Shown piece by piece: positions 1 to 9,783 of a stretch of 64,000 nucleotides of DNA (position 1 is the first letter of the stretch; the number at the start of each line of letters is the position of its first letter). Position numbers and translations under genes: made by a program. The stretch is from the NCBI RefSeq assembly GCF_963082655.1, contig NC_081554.1:128780962-128844961 (forward strand), written 5' to 3'. This stretch comes from Stomoxys calcitrans. Lineage: Eukaryota; Arthropoda; Insecta; Diptera; Muscidae. Below the pieces are notes generated by a model. That model did no database searches, was not told where the DNA came from, and saw only the letters and a program-made list of their open reading frames with translations.

Positions 1-74
1 TAATGCAATCAACATTGTTCTCCGGCTTGACAATGTAGATGGTTTAATAAGGCCCAGTCTTAACTCATGGGAAG

Positions 75-141
75 GTGTTACAAACGGAATGACTAGTTTA
101 GTACACCCCCATCCTATGGTGGTGGGTATTAAAAGTGCTTT
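75..141 (-). repeat. Helentron-like (DINE-1-type) 5' end remnant
   Basis: Read on the minus strand this is the first part of a DINE-like element: TACCCACCACC, a GGGGGTGTA block and the sequence that normally reads GTCATTCCGTTTG. The core and the tandem units are missing, so only a 5' stub is left. It directly precedes LINE-derived sequence. Confidence 0.6.
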
Positions 142-189
142 ACTATTATTCCTGATAGAACCGCTTGAAACTACGACATCCCGGGTAAT

Positions 190-735
190 AGAAATTACAA
201 AGACTTCTATATTTCAAACTAGACAACCATATGGGCTTTGGGGGTACTCTGAAGAACTTGGACTGGTCATATAGAGAAGATAACCCGACCACTGTTGTGT
301 GTTTCAAGCGGAGGTCCTTGCAGTTATTTGGTGGAATGGCTAAGATTTAATGTCACAATGACGATTGGTATAAATATTTTCTCAGACAGACAGGCAGCTA
401 TCAAATCTCTGGATAAGTAATTCTGAATTCAAAAATCGTCCTCGATTGTCGCTGATCTCTCAACGAGATGAAACAGTTCAGAATTCACCTATTTTTAGTG
501 CAGTGATATCGCAGGGAATTGTAGAGCAGACGAGCTTGCGATCCTAGGCACTATCTTTCATATTCCAGGGGAACTGGAATCTGTGGGTATGCCTGTAGCC
601 ACATGTAAGCTAGGTCTTCAAGATAAGGGCCGAAGGGCAACGAATGACAGATAGTCACAAAATAGGGGTTGTGAACATCACAAAATAATGTGTTCCAATC
701 TAGACAGGTCCAGGTCTACCACACTGCTTGTAAAA
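190..735 (+). pseudogene. LINE-1 family RNase H and C-terminal remnant
   Basis: Broken plus-strand remnant of the RNase H domain and C-terminus of a non-LTR retrotransposon ORF2. In shifting frames one reads KLDNHMGFGGYSEELGL, then CCVFQAEVLAV, FSDRQAAIKSLDK, and IAGNCRADELAILGT followed by FHIPGELESVG. The same order is found on the minus strand at 53.0-53.3 kb, where the match reads DIPGNCKADEFARLGTTL. There are several stops and frame changes, so it is dead. The region after 640 matches the piece just before the zinc-knuckle of the 52.9-kb copy. It ends at about 727-735, where RTE sequence begins. This is the only LINE-1 copy in the window on the plus strand. Confidence 0.75.
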
Positions 736-1110
736 GATTGAAACCTAAAGTCAATAAGGTAATTGGGCATTATCAATGCCGTTTTAGGCCTGGTAAAAAC
801 ACCCTAGACCAGATATACATACTGCGCCAAATCCTGGAAAAGTCCCGAGAAGGACAAATCAACACCTACCATCTCTTGTTTGACTACAAAGCCGCTTTCG
901 ACACCCCTTTACGTTTAAAGGCATTTTCAGCCATGTCTGAGTTTGGTATCCCTGCCAAATTAATAAGACTCTGCAAGATGACACTTGCTGATACGCGTTC
1001 CCCAGTAGGAATAGGAAAGAATCTTTCGGAACCATTCAATACCAAACGAGGTTTCAGATACAGGCACAAATGTTCTCTCATGGCCAATTAAAGTTAAGTA
1101 AAGTAGTTTA
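727..1110 (+). pseudogene. RTE-type LINE, internally deleted RT fragment with 3' end
   Basis: The open frame 690-1091 holds reverse transcriptase fingers/palm sequence of RTE (BovB-like) elements: YQCRFRPGKNTLDQIYILRQ, a palm-A-like stretch LLFDYKAAFDTP and IPAKLIRLCKMTL. At about 1050 the frame jumps from GFR straight into the element's 3' terminus: GGCACAAATGTTCTCTCATG followed by GCCAATTAAAGT matches the 3' end of the RTE copy at 21.3-24.0 kb (GGAACAAATATTCTGTCATA then GCCAATTAAAGT). The YADD active-site half and C-terminus are therefore gone. The start (AAAGATTGAAACCTAAAGTC) aligns with 23.1 kb. It is 5' truncated and inactive. Confidence 0.85.
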
Positions 1111-1199
1111 TATTGGAATTTATAAATTGGGCTTTGCCACTTACTTTTTATTTAGAACTGACTTTATTTAAGTGTTTCGGTAGAGTCCAATTTTGAACC

Positions 1200-1588
1200 A
1201 CTTTTTGATCATTTCGGCCTGTATTTCACAAATATGGCAGTTATACTCTTAGGCTTTAGGTGTGTTTGGCTTGTCCATATAAACTGATGATTTCACTTAG
1301 TTCATAAGGAATAGACAAGACGCGTCAAAACACATGATCGTGTTTAAAGAAAATCGGGCCGATGATGTCAAATGCCCACGAACCACACCAAATTGTATTT
1401 TTTCGGGATTCATTGGGAACTCTAGTACGGCATTTGGCTGTTCTTCACCCCAGGAGTGAAAGTTCTGCTTGTGTACGTATCCACTTAGCTAGAAATGAGA
1501 CTCATCACTGAACACAATTGTTCGATAAGAGAGTAGAAATGCATGGAACATTTGTCACGAAATCTAATAACATTTGACGATTTGCATA
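1200..1588 (-). pseudogene. Tc1/mariner-superfamily transposase remnant, catalytic part
   Basis: Read on the minus strand this segment gives VFSDESHF-stop-LSGYVHKQNFHSWGEE and then MNPEKIQFGVV, the second-aspartate region (FSDE.HF) and following conserved block of Tc1/mariner transposases. Such enzymes cut and paste DNA at TA sites using a DDE/D catalytic triad. Stops and a missing middle section make it a pseudogene. The N-terminal part of the same gene lies at 6516-6700, on the far side of the gypsy element inserted into it. I could not define terminal inverted repeats with confidence. Exact family (maT, Tc3-like or mariner) cannot be told by eye. Confidence 0.75.
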
Positions 1589-1895
1589 TGTAATGTATTG
1601 ACACGGCAGAGATGAGATGCGTTGCAATTAAAATCCAAATACAGAGTGATCTTTATTTATAACAAAACAAAGCTTAGAACTAGAAATGTATAACAACGTA
1701 TGTACATGGATATGTATGTATGTGTGTGACAGTATGTTACATTAAAGAGATGCAAACAGCAAGCAGATAAACATTTAAATACGAGTGAGAGTGTTTACCA
1801 CTTGTTCTTATGGATAATAAGAAAATAAGAATAAGGTGAGGGAGAAAACGTACATTAGACTGGAACGTAAATATGTTTATACTGAATACTCTATA
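1589..1895 (-). repeat. 3' LTR of the gypsy element
   Basis: 307 bp, matching 6209-6515 with no difference seen. On the element's sense strand it starts TATAGAGTATTC and ends ACATTACA. A minus-strand AATAAA polyadenylation signal sits at 1652-1657. The plus-strand edge carries the GCATA target duplication at 1584-1588. Confidence 0.95.
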
Positions 1896-1908
1896 TGCTC
1901 CCCCTAAA
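1896..1908 (-). other. Polypurine tract of the gypsy element
   Basis: On the sense (minus) strand TTTAGGGGGAGCA lies directly against the start of the 3' LTR. A purine run at this place is the primer for plus-strand DNA synthesis in LTR retrotransposons. Confidence 0.8.
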
Positions 1909-1994
1909 GTTGTTAATAACATATCAATCAAATACAAACAATATCAATGAAATTATAAAGTAATAATGAATTGAGTAGACAAAATTGTATATTA

Positions 1995-4900
1995 TCAATT
2001 GGTATCTAAATTGCTGTTTGTACCTGAATCCGGTTTTCTTACTACTCTTCCTCCCTCTCGTGGTCTGAGTTCTCTTCTAGTGTGTGAAATATCTTCAGTC
2101 GTTTGCATCTGCTGTGGACCATCTGAAGACAAGGTATTTGTTGTAGGTGCTTGCAAATCGACGATTTGTTGTTGTTTTTGTTGTTGACCTCTTATCTGAT
2201 CTAGATGGCGTTTAATGATATAGTTGTTGTGTGATAAAATGCACGAATACGATTGAGGTCCAAGTTGTTGTTTTATCTTTGCTTGTGCCCAACTGGATTT
2301 GTTAGGATTACGGTAATCACGTACCATTACCTTCTGACCTTCTGTAAATTGAATATTTCGATTACCTTTGTGGTTTCGAACGTTGTTTTCTTGTGCATTT
2401 ATTATCTTTTCCGTAGTCGTTGGTGGTTTAAAAAGACTAAACCGGGTTTTTAGTTTTCTGCCAAAGAAAATCTTTGCTGGACATTCACCAGTGCTACAAT
2501 GGGTCATGTTGCGATAGTCCATTAAAAATCGGTATAAAATTTGGTCTAAATTGGCATCTTTATTTTGCTCCAAGTTAGCATATATGGATTTTTTAAACGT
2601 TTTAACGAAGTTCTCAGCTTGGCCATTAGTTGATGGATGTCCAGGTGCAGTTAAGATGTGTTTAATTCCATTCAAGGACAAAAAAGTTTCAAAATCATGT
2701 GAAGTGAATTGTGTGCCATTGTCACTTACAAGTGTGTCGACAATACCATAACGTGAAAACAGTTCTCTTAACCTTGAGACGGTGAATGCTGTCGTCATAT
2801 CTTTAGTCTTGAAAACTTCAACAAATTTTGAAAATGAATCGATGACGATTAAAAAGTAAAAATTTCTTATCGGACCAGCAAAATCAATATGTATTCGGCT
2901 CCATACCGAATCATTTGGCACCCATGGTATTAAACTGCTTTTCTCAGGACTGGATTGTAGTTTTTGGCACGGTAGACAGTTCTTAATTAAGTTCTCAATG
3001 TCTTTGTCAAGGCCTGGCCACCATATGTATGACCTTGCAAGGGCTTTGGTTTTGACAATCCCCAAATGAGAACGATGAAGTTCATTTAGAACTTTTTCTT
3101 TTAATTTATCAGGTATTATTGTTCGATAACCCCATAAAATACAACCATATTCAACGGTTAGTTGGGTATACTTTTCCCGAAATGGTGTGAAATTGGCACC
3201 AGCAATATTATTGAGTGTGCCGTTGGAGATACAGTCCACAACTCTTGACAAAATCGGGTCTCGTCTCGTTTCACGAGAAATATCTTTAAAATCGATTTTA
3301 AAACCTGCTTCATTGGCTTCAATAAAATTTATGTAAGAATTTTCAACATTATCAGATTGAAATTCTTTTTGAGGCATCCTTGAAATGCTATCTGCTTCAT
3401 TCTTAATTCCTTTCACATATTCTATGGTATAATTAAATCCAGAAAGAATTAATGCCCATCGTTGCATTCTTGCTGAAGCCATGACAGGCAAACCCTTGTC
3501 GCTACCAAAAATGGCCAATAATGGGCGATGATCCGTTCTTAAAATGAATTTATTTCCAAGCAAATATTGCCTTAGTTTAGTAACACTAAACACAATGGCT
3601 AGGGCTTCTTTCTCAAGAGTGCTGTAATTCTTCTCGCTTTTCGTCAAAGCTCGGGATACAAATGCTATCGGTTTTGTTGTTTCAGAAAACCTGTGTGATA
3701 AAATTCCAGCTACCGCATTATTTGAAGCATCAGTAGTTAATATGATTGGCAAGTCAGGATTAAAATGAACCAAGATTTGGTCTGAAGTAACAGACTTCTT
3801 TATATCCTCAAACGACTTATGACATTTGTCTGACCAATCGAAGGCTACATCTTTGCTTAATAAATTATATAGTGGAGACATGATTTTTGCAAAATCATTA
3901 ATAAATTTCGAATAATAATTTGCCATGCCCACAAAAGCTCGTAATTCAGAAATATTCTTTGGAATAGGACACGAGATTATTGATGAAATCCGGTCATTGT
4001 TCTTTCTTAATCCATGTTTGTCGATGTTAAATCCCAAATAGGAAATTTCAGATTGAAAAAATACTGATTTGTTTAAATTGAGCTTCAATCCTGAAGACTG
4101 TAGTTTTTGAAGTACACGCTTCAAAGTCCTGATATGCTCTTGCATATTTTTGCCAGTGATGGTTATGTCATCCTGGTAAACAACAACATAGGGAATATCT
4201 CTTAAAAGATTTTCCATTGTTTTTTGAAAAATGGCCGCAGCCGTTTTGACACCAAATGGTAGTCTCTTCACCTTCAAAGTACCAATATGCGTACTCCATG
4301 CGCATAAAAATTGAGACTCTTCATCCAAAACAAGCTGATTGTAAGCATTGGATAAATCAAGCTTCGTGAAAACTTCACCACCCTCCAACGATGCGAAAAT
4401 CTCATCGATTCTGGGTAAGGGATATTTAAAATCCAATAAAAATTTGTTTAATGTGACCTTGTAGTCACCGCATATCCTCAAATCGCCGTTTGGCTTTAAA
4501 ATTGGAACTAAAGGAGTTCCCCAATCGGAATTATCAACCGGCTCCAAAACACCAGAACTTATTAAGTCTCTTAACTTCTTCTCTATCTTGCCTTTCCATG
4601 CCAATGGTAAAGGTCTTGGTTTACAAAAAACAGGAGCTGCATCCTCAGCAATTTTTAAAGAAATTTTGCTCACATTGTATTCTCCCAACTTGTCTTGAAA
4701 AACCTCAGAAAATTCATTTTTAATTTGTTCAATAATCGTTGCATTAGAATCCATTGAACCAATATTGTTAACTTGCAACAGCTCAAAATTAAACGATCGT
4801 AAAAACGAACGACCAAGCAGGGGTGGATTTGATGAATTTACAACAACAACAACAACTGATTTACTTTTACCTTGAAAAGTCACCGACGCATCGTATTCGC

Positions 4901-6113
4901 CTACCAGCTTCAACTTGTCACCATTGTAGTCTACATATGGTATATTGCATGGGCGAAGTGTTTTCTTAATGTTGTTCTCCTTATAAAAACAAGCAGGCAT
5001 CAACGTACACGGAGCACCCGTATCACACACAGCATTAAGCTCAACTCCATCAATTACAACCTGAAGAGAATACACATCACTAGATTTGCGCTCAGCCACA
5101 CTGAAAATTGAATAATTAAATAAATCATCATTATCATAATCATCATCATTGTTATCAATATCATTAGATACATAATTCACACTTCTCTTTTTATTATGAC
5201 ACACAGAAGCCAGATGTCCATTTCTTCCACACGAATGACATTTGCTCTCCTTGTATTTACAAGCTTGAGAGCTGTGGTTGCGCCAACCGCAATGAGAACA
5301 AGCTGCCTTTTTTTCAACTTCCATTCTGTTATCGCGACCGCCGCTTCTGTTATTTTCATAGCCATTGCCTCTGTTGTTGTTATAACCATTGCCTCTGTTA
5401 CTGCTGTTACCACTGCCTCTGTTGCTGTTACTGCCTCTGTTACCGCTGCTGCCATAACCTCTGCCACCACCGCCACTGCCGTTATACTTGTTGGAGAGTC
5501 TTTGCTTTTGCACCAAGTTCACAGAACTTTGCTCCCTCTCTGCCTCTTTTGCTATGCTTTTCGTCTCCATGATCATCGCTTTTTTCAACGCCACTTGCAC
5601 CGTTAGACTTTCGTCCTCTTCACACAGTCGTTCGAAGATGAAATGTGGCAAGCCCATCACAAACTGATTTAAAACAAAAGCATCCAAGTTTGCACCAAAT
5701 TTACAATTAAGCGCCAATGTCTTAACTCTGGCATACCACTCAGCAACCGTTTCACTATCACTTTTTGTTGAGACATGAAACTTTTTTCTTTCGCTGAACA
5801 CTATCGTAGGTGGGGTGTACTGCGTATCCAATATCTCGCACAACTCCTCATATTTTTTTGACACAGGGGACACTGGACTGCATAAACTATGCAACATTTT
5901 ATAAGCCACGGCACCAATTGATTTTAATAAAATCGACTTTTTCACATTGTCGTCCGTGCAGCTTATTTCACAAAAATGTATGTCCAGACGCTCTTTCCAT
6001 ACATTCCACGCCTCTACACTTGGGTTAAATTCTGGCACATTAGAAGTCTGGAACACTGCAATTTGACTGGCTGCAAAACTTTGGTTTCCTTCTCCTTCCA
6101 TCTTAGGCGGCAT
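1995..6113 (-). CDS. Gag-Pol polyprotein, Ty3/gypsy retrotransposon
   Basis: 1372 residues in one frame, with no Gag/Pol frameshift. Order of domains: Gag (about 1-200), a Gly/Asn/Arg-rich linker (about 211-262), two CCHC zinc knuckles (272-285 and 292-305), an acidic stretch, aspartic protease with DTGA at 364-367, reverse transcriptase with LPFG at 618-621 and active-site YQDD at 646-649, RNase H starting around TDAS 794-797, and integrase. Integrase shows an HHCC zinc site (H1013, H1016, C1046, C1049) and a DDE triad at D1077, D1131 and E1167 with the typical 35-residue D-E gap. The C-terminus is Gln-rich. All catalytic residues are present, so activity is plausible. YQDD is less common than YLDD or YVDD. 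The ATG at 6113 lies 95 bp inside the 5' LTR edge and starts a normal Gag. No envelope gene follows. Confidence 0.96.
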   Translation of the reverse strand: MPPKMEGEGNQSFAASQIAVFQTSNVPEFNPSVEAWNVWKERLDIHFCEISCTDDNVKKSILLKSIGAVAYKMLHSLCSPVSPVSKKYEELCEILDTQYTPPTIVFSERKKFHVSTKSDSETVAEWYARVKTLALNCKFGANLDAFVLNQFVMGLPHFIFERLCEEDESLTVQVALKKAMIMETKSIAKEAEREQSSVNLVQKQRLSNKYNGSGGGGRGYGSSGNRGSNSNRGSGNSSNRGNGYNNNRGNGYENNRSGGRDNRMEVEKKAACSHCGWRNHSSQACKYKESKCHSCGRNGHLASVCHNKKRSVNYVSNDIDNNDDDYDNDDLFNYSIFSVAERKSSDVYSLQVVIDGVELNAVCDTGAPCTLMPACFYKENNIKKTLRPCNIPYVDYNGDKLKLVGEYDASVTFQGKSKSVVVVVVNSSNPPLLGRSFLRSFNFELLQVNNIGSMDSNATIIEQIKNEFSEVFQDKLGEYNVSKISLKIAEDAAPVFCKPRPLPLAWKGKIEKKLRDLISSGVLEPVDNSDWGTPLVPILKPNGDLRICGDYKVTLNKFLLDFKYPLPRIDEIFASLEGGEVFTKLDLSNAYNQLVLDEESQFLCAWSTHIGTLKVKRLPFGVKTAAAIFQKTMENLLRDIPYVVVYQDDITITGKNMQEHIRTLKRVLQKLQSSGLKLNLNKSVFFQSEISYLGFNIDKHGLRKNNDRISSIISCPIPKNISELRAFVGMANYYSKFINDFAKIMSPLYNLLSKDVAFDWSDKCHKSFEDIKKSVTSDQILVHFNPDLPIILTTDASNNAVAGILSHRFSETTKPIAFVSRALTKSEKNYSTLEKEALAIVFSVTKLRQYLLGNKFILRTDHRPLLAIFGSDKGLPVMASARMQRWALILSGFNYTIEYVKGIKNEADSISRMPQKEFQSDNVENSYINFIEANEAGFKIDFKDISRETRRDPILSRVVDCISNGTLNNIAGANFTPFREKYTQLTVEYGCILWGYRTIIPDKLKEKVLNELHRSHLGIVKTKALARSYIWWPGLDKDIENLIKNCLPCQKLQSSPEKSSLIPWVPNDSVWSRIHIDFAGPIRNFYFLIVIDSFSKFVEVFKTKDMTTAFTVSRLRELFSRYGIVDTLVSDNGTQFTSHDFETFLSLNGIKHILTAPGHPSTNGQAENFVKTFKKSIYANLEQNKDANLDQILYRFLMDYRNMTHCSTGECPAKIFFGRKLKTRFSLFKPPTTTEKIINAQENNVRNHKGNRNIQFTEGQKVMVRDYRNPNKSSWAQAKIKQQLGPQSYSCILSHNNYIIKRHLDQIRGQQQKQQQIVDLQAPTTNTLSSDGPQQMQTTEDISHTRRELRPREGGRVVRKPDSGTNSNLDTN

Positions 6114-6190
6114 TTATTTTTTTGCTCTGTTTATCACTTTTTTTTTTATATAAAATAACTTATTTAAGTTCAAAAAAAAAAAAATTTTTT

Positions 6191-6204
6191 TATCCTCGTC
6201 GCCA
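6191..6204 (-). other. Primer-binding site of the gypsy element
   Basis: Sense-strand TGGCGACGAGGATA begins four bases after the 5' LTR. The leading TGG pairs with the CCA end of a tRNA, as in LTR elements. TGGCGAC recalls tRNA-Arg-primed elements, but the tRNA cannot be named without a search. Confidence 0.65.
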
Positions 6205-6208
6205 AATA

Positions 6209-6515
6209 TGTAATGTATTGACACGGCAGAGATGAGATGCGTTGCAATTAAAATCCAAATACAGAGTGATCTTTATTTATAACAAAACAAAGCTTAGAAC
6301 TAGAAATGTATAACAACGTATGTACATGGATATGTATGTATGTGTGTGACAGTATGTTACATTAAAGAGATGCAAACAGCAAGCAGATAAACATTTAAAT
6401 ACGAGTGAGAGTGTTTACCACTTGTTCTTATGGATAATAAGAAAATAAGAATAAGGTGAGGGAGAAAACGTACATTAGACTGGAACGTAAATATGTTTAT
6501 ACTGAATACTCTATA
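6209..6515 (-). repeat. 5' LTR of the gypsy element
   Basis: 307 bp, the partner of 1589-1895. It should hold the promoter that drives the Gag-Pol transcript leftwards. AATAAA on the minus strand is at 6272-6277. The GCATA target duplication follows at 6516-6520. Confidence 0.95.
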
Positions 6516-6700
6516 GCATACGTTGCTCATTTGTGAGTTTCTCGATGGCGAAATGACAGAGTATTCCGAACACTTTTTACTTTAACAGATGATGTGCCAA
6601 TACAATTCTCAAACAATTTGTGTGAAGTTTAGCAGGTGGATACCAAAGTGTACATTTAAGGTCAATTCCATCAAAATTATCTGGAATAATGTGGACACTT
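6516..6700 (-). pseudogene. Tc1/mariner transposase remnant, N-terminal part
   Basis: Minus-strand sequence reads EKLTNEQRMQIVKCY across the gypsy insertion site, the first helix-turn-helix segment typical of this transposase group in insects. It joins the catalytic part at 1200-1588 once the gypsy element and one target-site copy are removed. The stretch between the DNA-binding start and FSDE is missing from both sides, so the gene was already internally deleted before the gypsy insertion. The right boundary is uncertain. Confidence 0.65.
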
Positions 6701-7086
6701 TGCATTAAACTAAGGACTTTATCACTTATAATAATATTGTGTCATTCAACATAACCGTATTTTTCATAGCGTACACAACAAATACGAGTACATAGCATAT
6801 ATGCATATTTAGTGTATACATAGTACTGGTCCCTGTATCTCCAACAGTCTAGGTGAAAATTGGGAGAAAAGGTGGTAAAGTCATGAACATGGTATCCAGC
6901 TGGCAATCCTTTCTATTCTGCATTCATTTGTTTTGCATTTTGATAATAAATCATAAGCATTGCATATAAATTGAGAATCATTTGCGTGTATGAGGCTGGG
7001 TATTTAGACAGGCAGATGTGAATATATGAAGAAACATTTGTGGTTGCCAATAGCAACAAATTGTTAAGTAAGAGTTATTGCCCTAC
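6701..7086. other. Unassigned AT-rich sequence
   Basis: No open frame, repeat unit or motif that I can recognise. It may contain the right end of the mariner-type remnant. Confidence 0.5.
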
Positions 7087-8118
7087 TTTCATACCCTACC
7101 CCACTATTGTGGTATAGGGTATTATAACTTAGTGCATTTGTTTGTAACACCCAAAAGAAAGAGAGATAGACCCATTGATAAGTGTACCGATCGAATCAGA
7201 ATCACTTTCTGATTCGATTTAGCTACGTCCGTCTGTCTGTCTGTCTGTCCGTTTGTCGTCGTCTGTCAGCCATCCGTCTGTCAGTCAAAAGCACGCTAAC
7301 TTTCGAAGGTGTAAAGCTAGGCGCTTGAAAATTTGCATAAATTCTTTTTATTAGCGTAGGTCGGTTGGGATTGTAAATGGGCCATATCGGTTTATGTTTT
7401 GATAAAGCTATAAACTGATCTTGGATCTTGAATTCTTGAGACACTAGAGGGCGTAATTCTTGTCCGATTTGGCTGAAATTTTGCATGAGGAGTTTCATTA
7501 TGAGTTTCAGCAATTGTGCTTGGTATGGTTTAAATCGGTCAATACCCTGATACAGCTGCCATTTAAACCGATCTTGGGTCTTGACTTCTTGAGTCACTAG
7601 AGGGCGCAATTATAATCCGATTTAGCGGAAATTTGGCTTGGCGTGTTTTGTTATGATTTCCAACAAGTGTGCCAAATATGATTTAAATCGGTCCATAACC
7701 TGATATAGCTACCATATAAACCGATCTCAGATCTTGACTTGTTGAGCCTCTAGAGGGCGCAATTATAATCCGATTTTGATTAAATTTTGTGCAACAGCTT
7801 CTTCCAAGACCTTTAACATAAGCGTTAAATATGGTCTTAACCGGTCTATAGCCTGATACAGCTCCATTATAAGCCGATCTCCCTATTTTACTTCTTTATC
7901 CCCTAAAGGGCGCAATTCTTATTCGATTTGGCTGAAATTTTACACAATGACTTCTACTGTGGTCGTTAACATTCAATCGGCCAATAACTTGATATAGCTC
8001 CAATGGTACAGCAATTCTTTTTCAAAGAGATACCGGAAAAGGAACTCGTCAAATGCGATACATGGCGGAGGGTATGTAAGATTTGACCCGGCTGATCTTA
8101 ACATGCTTTTACTTGTTT
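7087..8118 (+). repeat. Helentron-like element, C-type head with B-type body
   Basis: Starts with a C-family end (ATACCCTACCCCACTATTGT and GTATAGGGTATTATAACTTAG), carries a GTCY tract near 7209-7250, then B-family tandem units with TCTAGAGGGCGCAATT. It ends with a degenerate 3' end (GACCCGGCTGATCTTAACATG and CTTTTACTTGTTT). The hairpin has decayed. It looks like a chimera of two related families. Open frames inside, such as 7223-7609 minus, are repeat-derived. Confidence 0.8.
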
Positions 8119-8689
8119 AAATGTTAAGTTATAACATCTTTTATTCCAAATATTTTTTATAGGTATTTTCAAAAATTAGCAACCCTAGGCTATTTTATTC
8201 AACATGTATGGGGTATGTGAGTTCGTTTATGCATGGTTGCATATTTCATTTGAGATTATTATTGGTTAGTTGTTGTCTCATGTTGACCATTGTAGGTGAT
8301 ATCTTTTGTTTTTGCCAGATACTTTGAACTCTTCTTGCCTTGCATTCCGACTCAATACGGAGTATCGCATCCTCAAATTATGTTGCACATTGCTCCCATT
8401 ACCTTTTCAATGTGGACGCCATGCCAGAGAATTTGATCATATGCGCCGAAAATATTGCTCGAAAGTAGTTTTACTTACATTGTCTCATACTGCTGGTTTT
8501 ATAAATTGCTATATTGCTGAAAGCCAACAAAAACAAATGCAGTTTGAATAAAAAATAAACTGGATGTTCGATATTGCTCTTGCTTTGATACTTTTGAGAA
8601 ATGGAAATATGATTACATATCTATCTACTCCATATACTCACTCGTATGTGTACATAGTCTACAGAAAATATTTTCAACAAATTTTAAAC
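8119..8689. other. Unassigned sequence
   Basis: AT-rich. An 81-codon open frame lies at 8306-8551 plus, with a coding-like look but no family resemblance I can support. Confidence 0.4.
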
Positions 8690-9285
8690 TTAACAAACAA
8701 ACGCGTGGAGTGTTCAGTCGGGCCGAATTTGGCCACAATGGATCGCATTTGTGTTAAGCATTGGTTTGAACTCATTATGCAAACTATCAGCCAAATCGGA
8801 TTAGAATGGCGCCCTATAGGGGCTTAAAAAGTAAAATCGGAAGATCATTTATATGGGCACGAATGTTGAAGGTCATAGGAAAAGTCGTTGTGAAAAATTT
8901 CAGCCAAATCAGACAAGACCTGCGACTTGTAACTGTTCGAGAAATGCAATCGGGAGATCGGTTTATATGGGAGTTATATCAAGTTTTAGACCGCCTTATT
9001 TAGTACATTCTCATAGGAGAAGTCATTGAAGAATATTTTTAGTCGTAGAAAACTTCATTATACAAATTTTCAGCCAAATCGGATAAGAATTGAGCTCTCT
9101 GGAGACTCAGGAAGTATAATCCGTAATCGCTTCATATGGGAGCTATTTAAAAAAAATGGACCGATATGACCCATTTATGGTCCCAACCGACGTACTCTAA
9201 ATGGAAGTATTTGTGCAAAACTTCAAGAGGCTAGCTCTACTCCTTCAATAGGTAGCGTGTTTTCCTATTGTGAAGGGTATCAAAA
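8690..9285 (-). repeat. Helentron-like B element, minus orientation
   Basis: The 3' end is on the left (a degraded CAGTCGGGCCGAATTTGG), followed by B-family units containing AATTTCAGCCAAATCGGA and GATCGGTTTATATGGGAG. The 5' head, core and GTCY tract are gone; it ends near AGCGTGTTTTCCTATTGTGA. Confidence 0.75.
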
Positions 9286-9783
9286 AATAGCACACAATTT
9301 TTGAAGACATGCACTTGTAGGTTGATACAATTGTATTGAAAACTGCTATTTCTTAGTATGGGAGTGTAGTATTTACTCACATGAAGCTTGCTGTTGAGTG
9401 GCCATGATGGTAGATACTGTCATTTGCGCAAGGATATTTAGAAATGTCAATGATGTGGCAACAGTGTGAGACTTACATTCCCAAAGAAAAGAAGGTTAGA
9501 TAAATCATTATTGGATTCACTTTGTAATAAGTTAACAAAATAATATAAGATATTGCAGAGATCTGAAATAAAAAACATGATTTAAGCAACGAAGCTACTA
9601 TCAACAAGTATGAAAAAAGTAATGTCGAACAAAACAACCCCTTGTTTAACAAAACTTTAGAGAAAAACTAAAACTGACTTGAATTTGACCAATCAAACAT
9701 GTTAATGTTAATAAAAAAAACATCTACTTTGCATAGAGTCATGACATGATATATGTAGGTGAAAAAGCCATATGTTCAACAAT
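9286..9783. other. Unassigned AT-rich sequence
   Basis: No recognisable coding or repeat structure. Confidence 0.5.

Larger units (their letters stand above)
1584..6520 (-). mobile_element. Ty3/gypsy LTR retrotransposon, apparently intact
   Basis: Complete element: two 307-bp LTRs (1589-1895 and 6209-6515) that read the same base for base by eye, one long Gag-Pol ORF, a polypurine tract and a primer-binding site, all in minus orientation. The 5-bp sequence GCATA flanks both ends (1584-1588, 6516-6520) as a target-site duplication. Identical LTRs plus an unbroken ORF argue for a very recent insertion, because LTRs are identical at integration and diverge later. It interrupts a decayed Tc1/mariner transposase gene. 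No env-like ORF is present. The single Gag-Pol frame and the sequence style resemble Mag-type gypsy elements, but that placement is inference. Confidence 0.95.

Noticed and set aside
1127..1200. Terminal inverted repeat pair for the mariner remnant (left near 1160, right near 6700)
   Set aside because: Similarity between candidate ends is weak and patchy by eye, so I did not call the TIRs.
5196..5606. 136-aa open frame opposite the Gag region, and the 99-aa frame at 5177-5476
   Set aside because: They are other-frame readings of the Gag Gly/Asn-rich linker, with Ala/Val/Thr repeats caused by the simple codon pattern.
1995..6113. Endogenous retrovirus with envelope
   Set aside because: The ORF ends after the integrase C-terminus and no further frame lies before the 3' LTR; it is an LTR retrotransposon without env.
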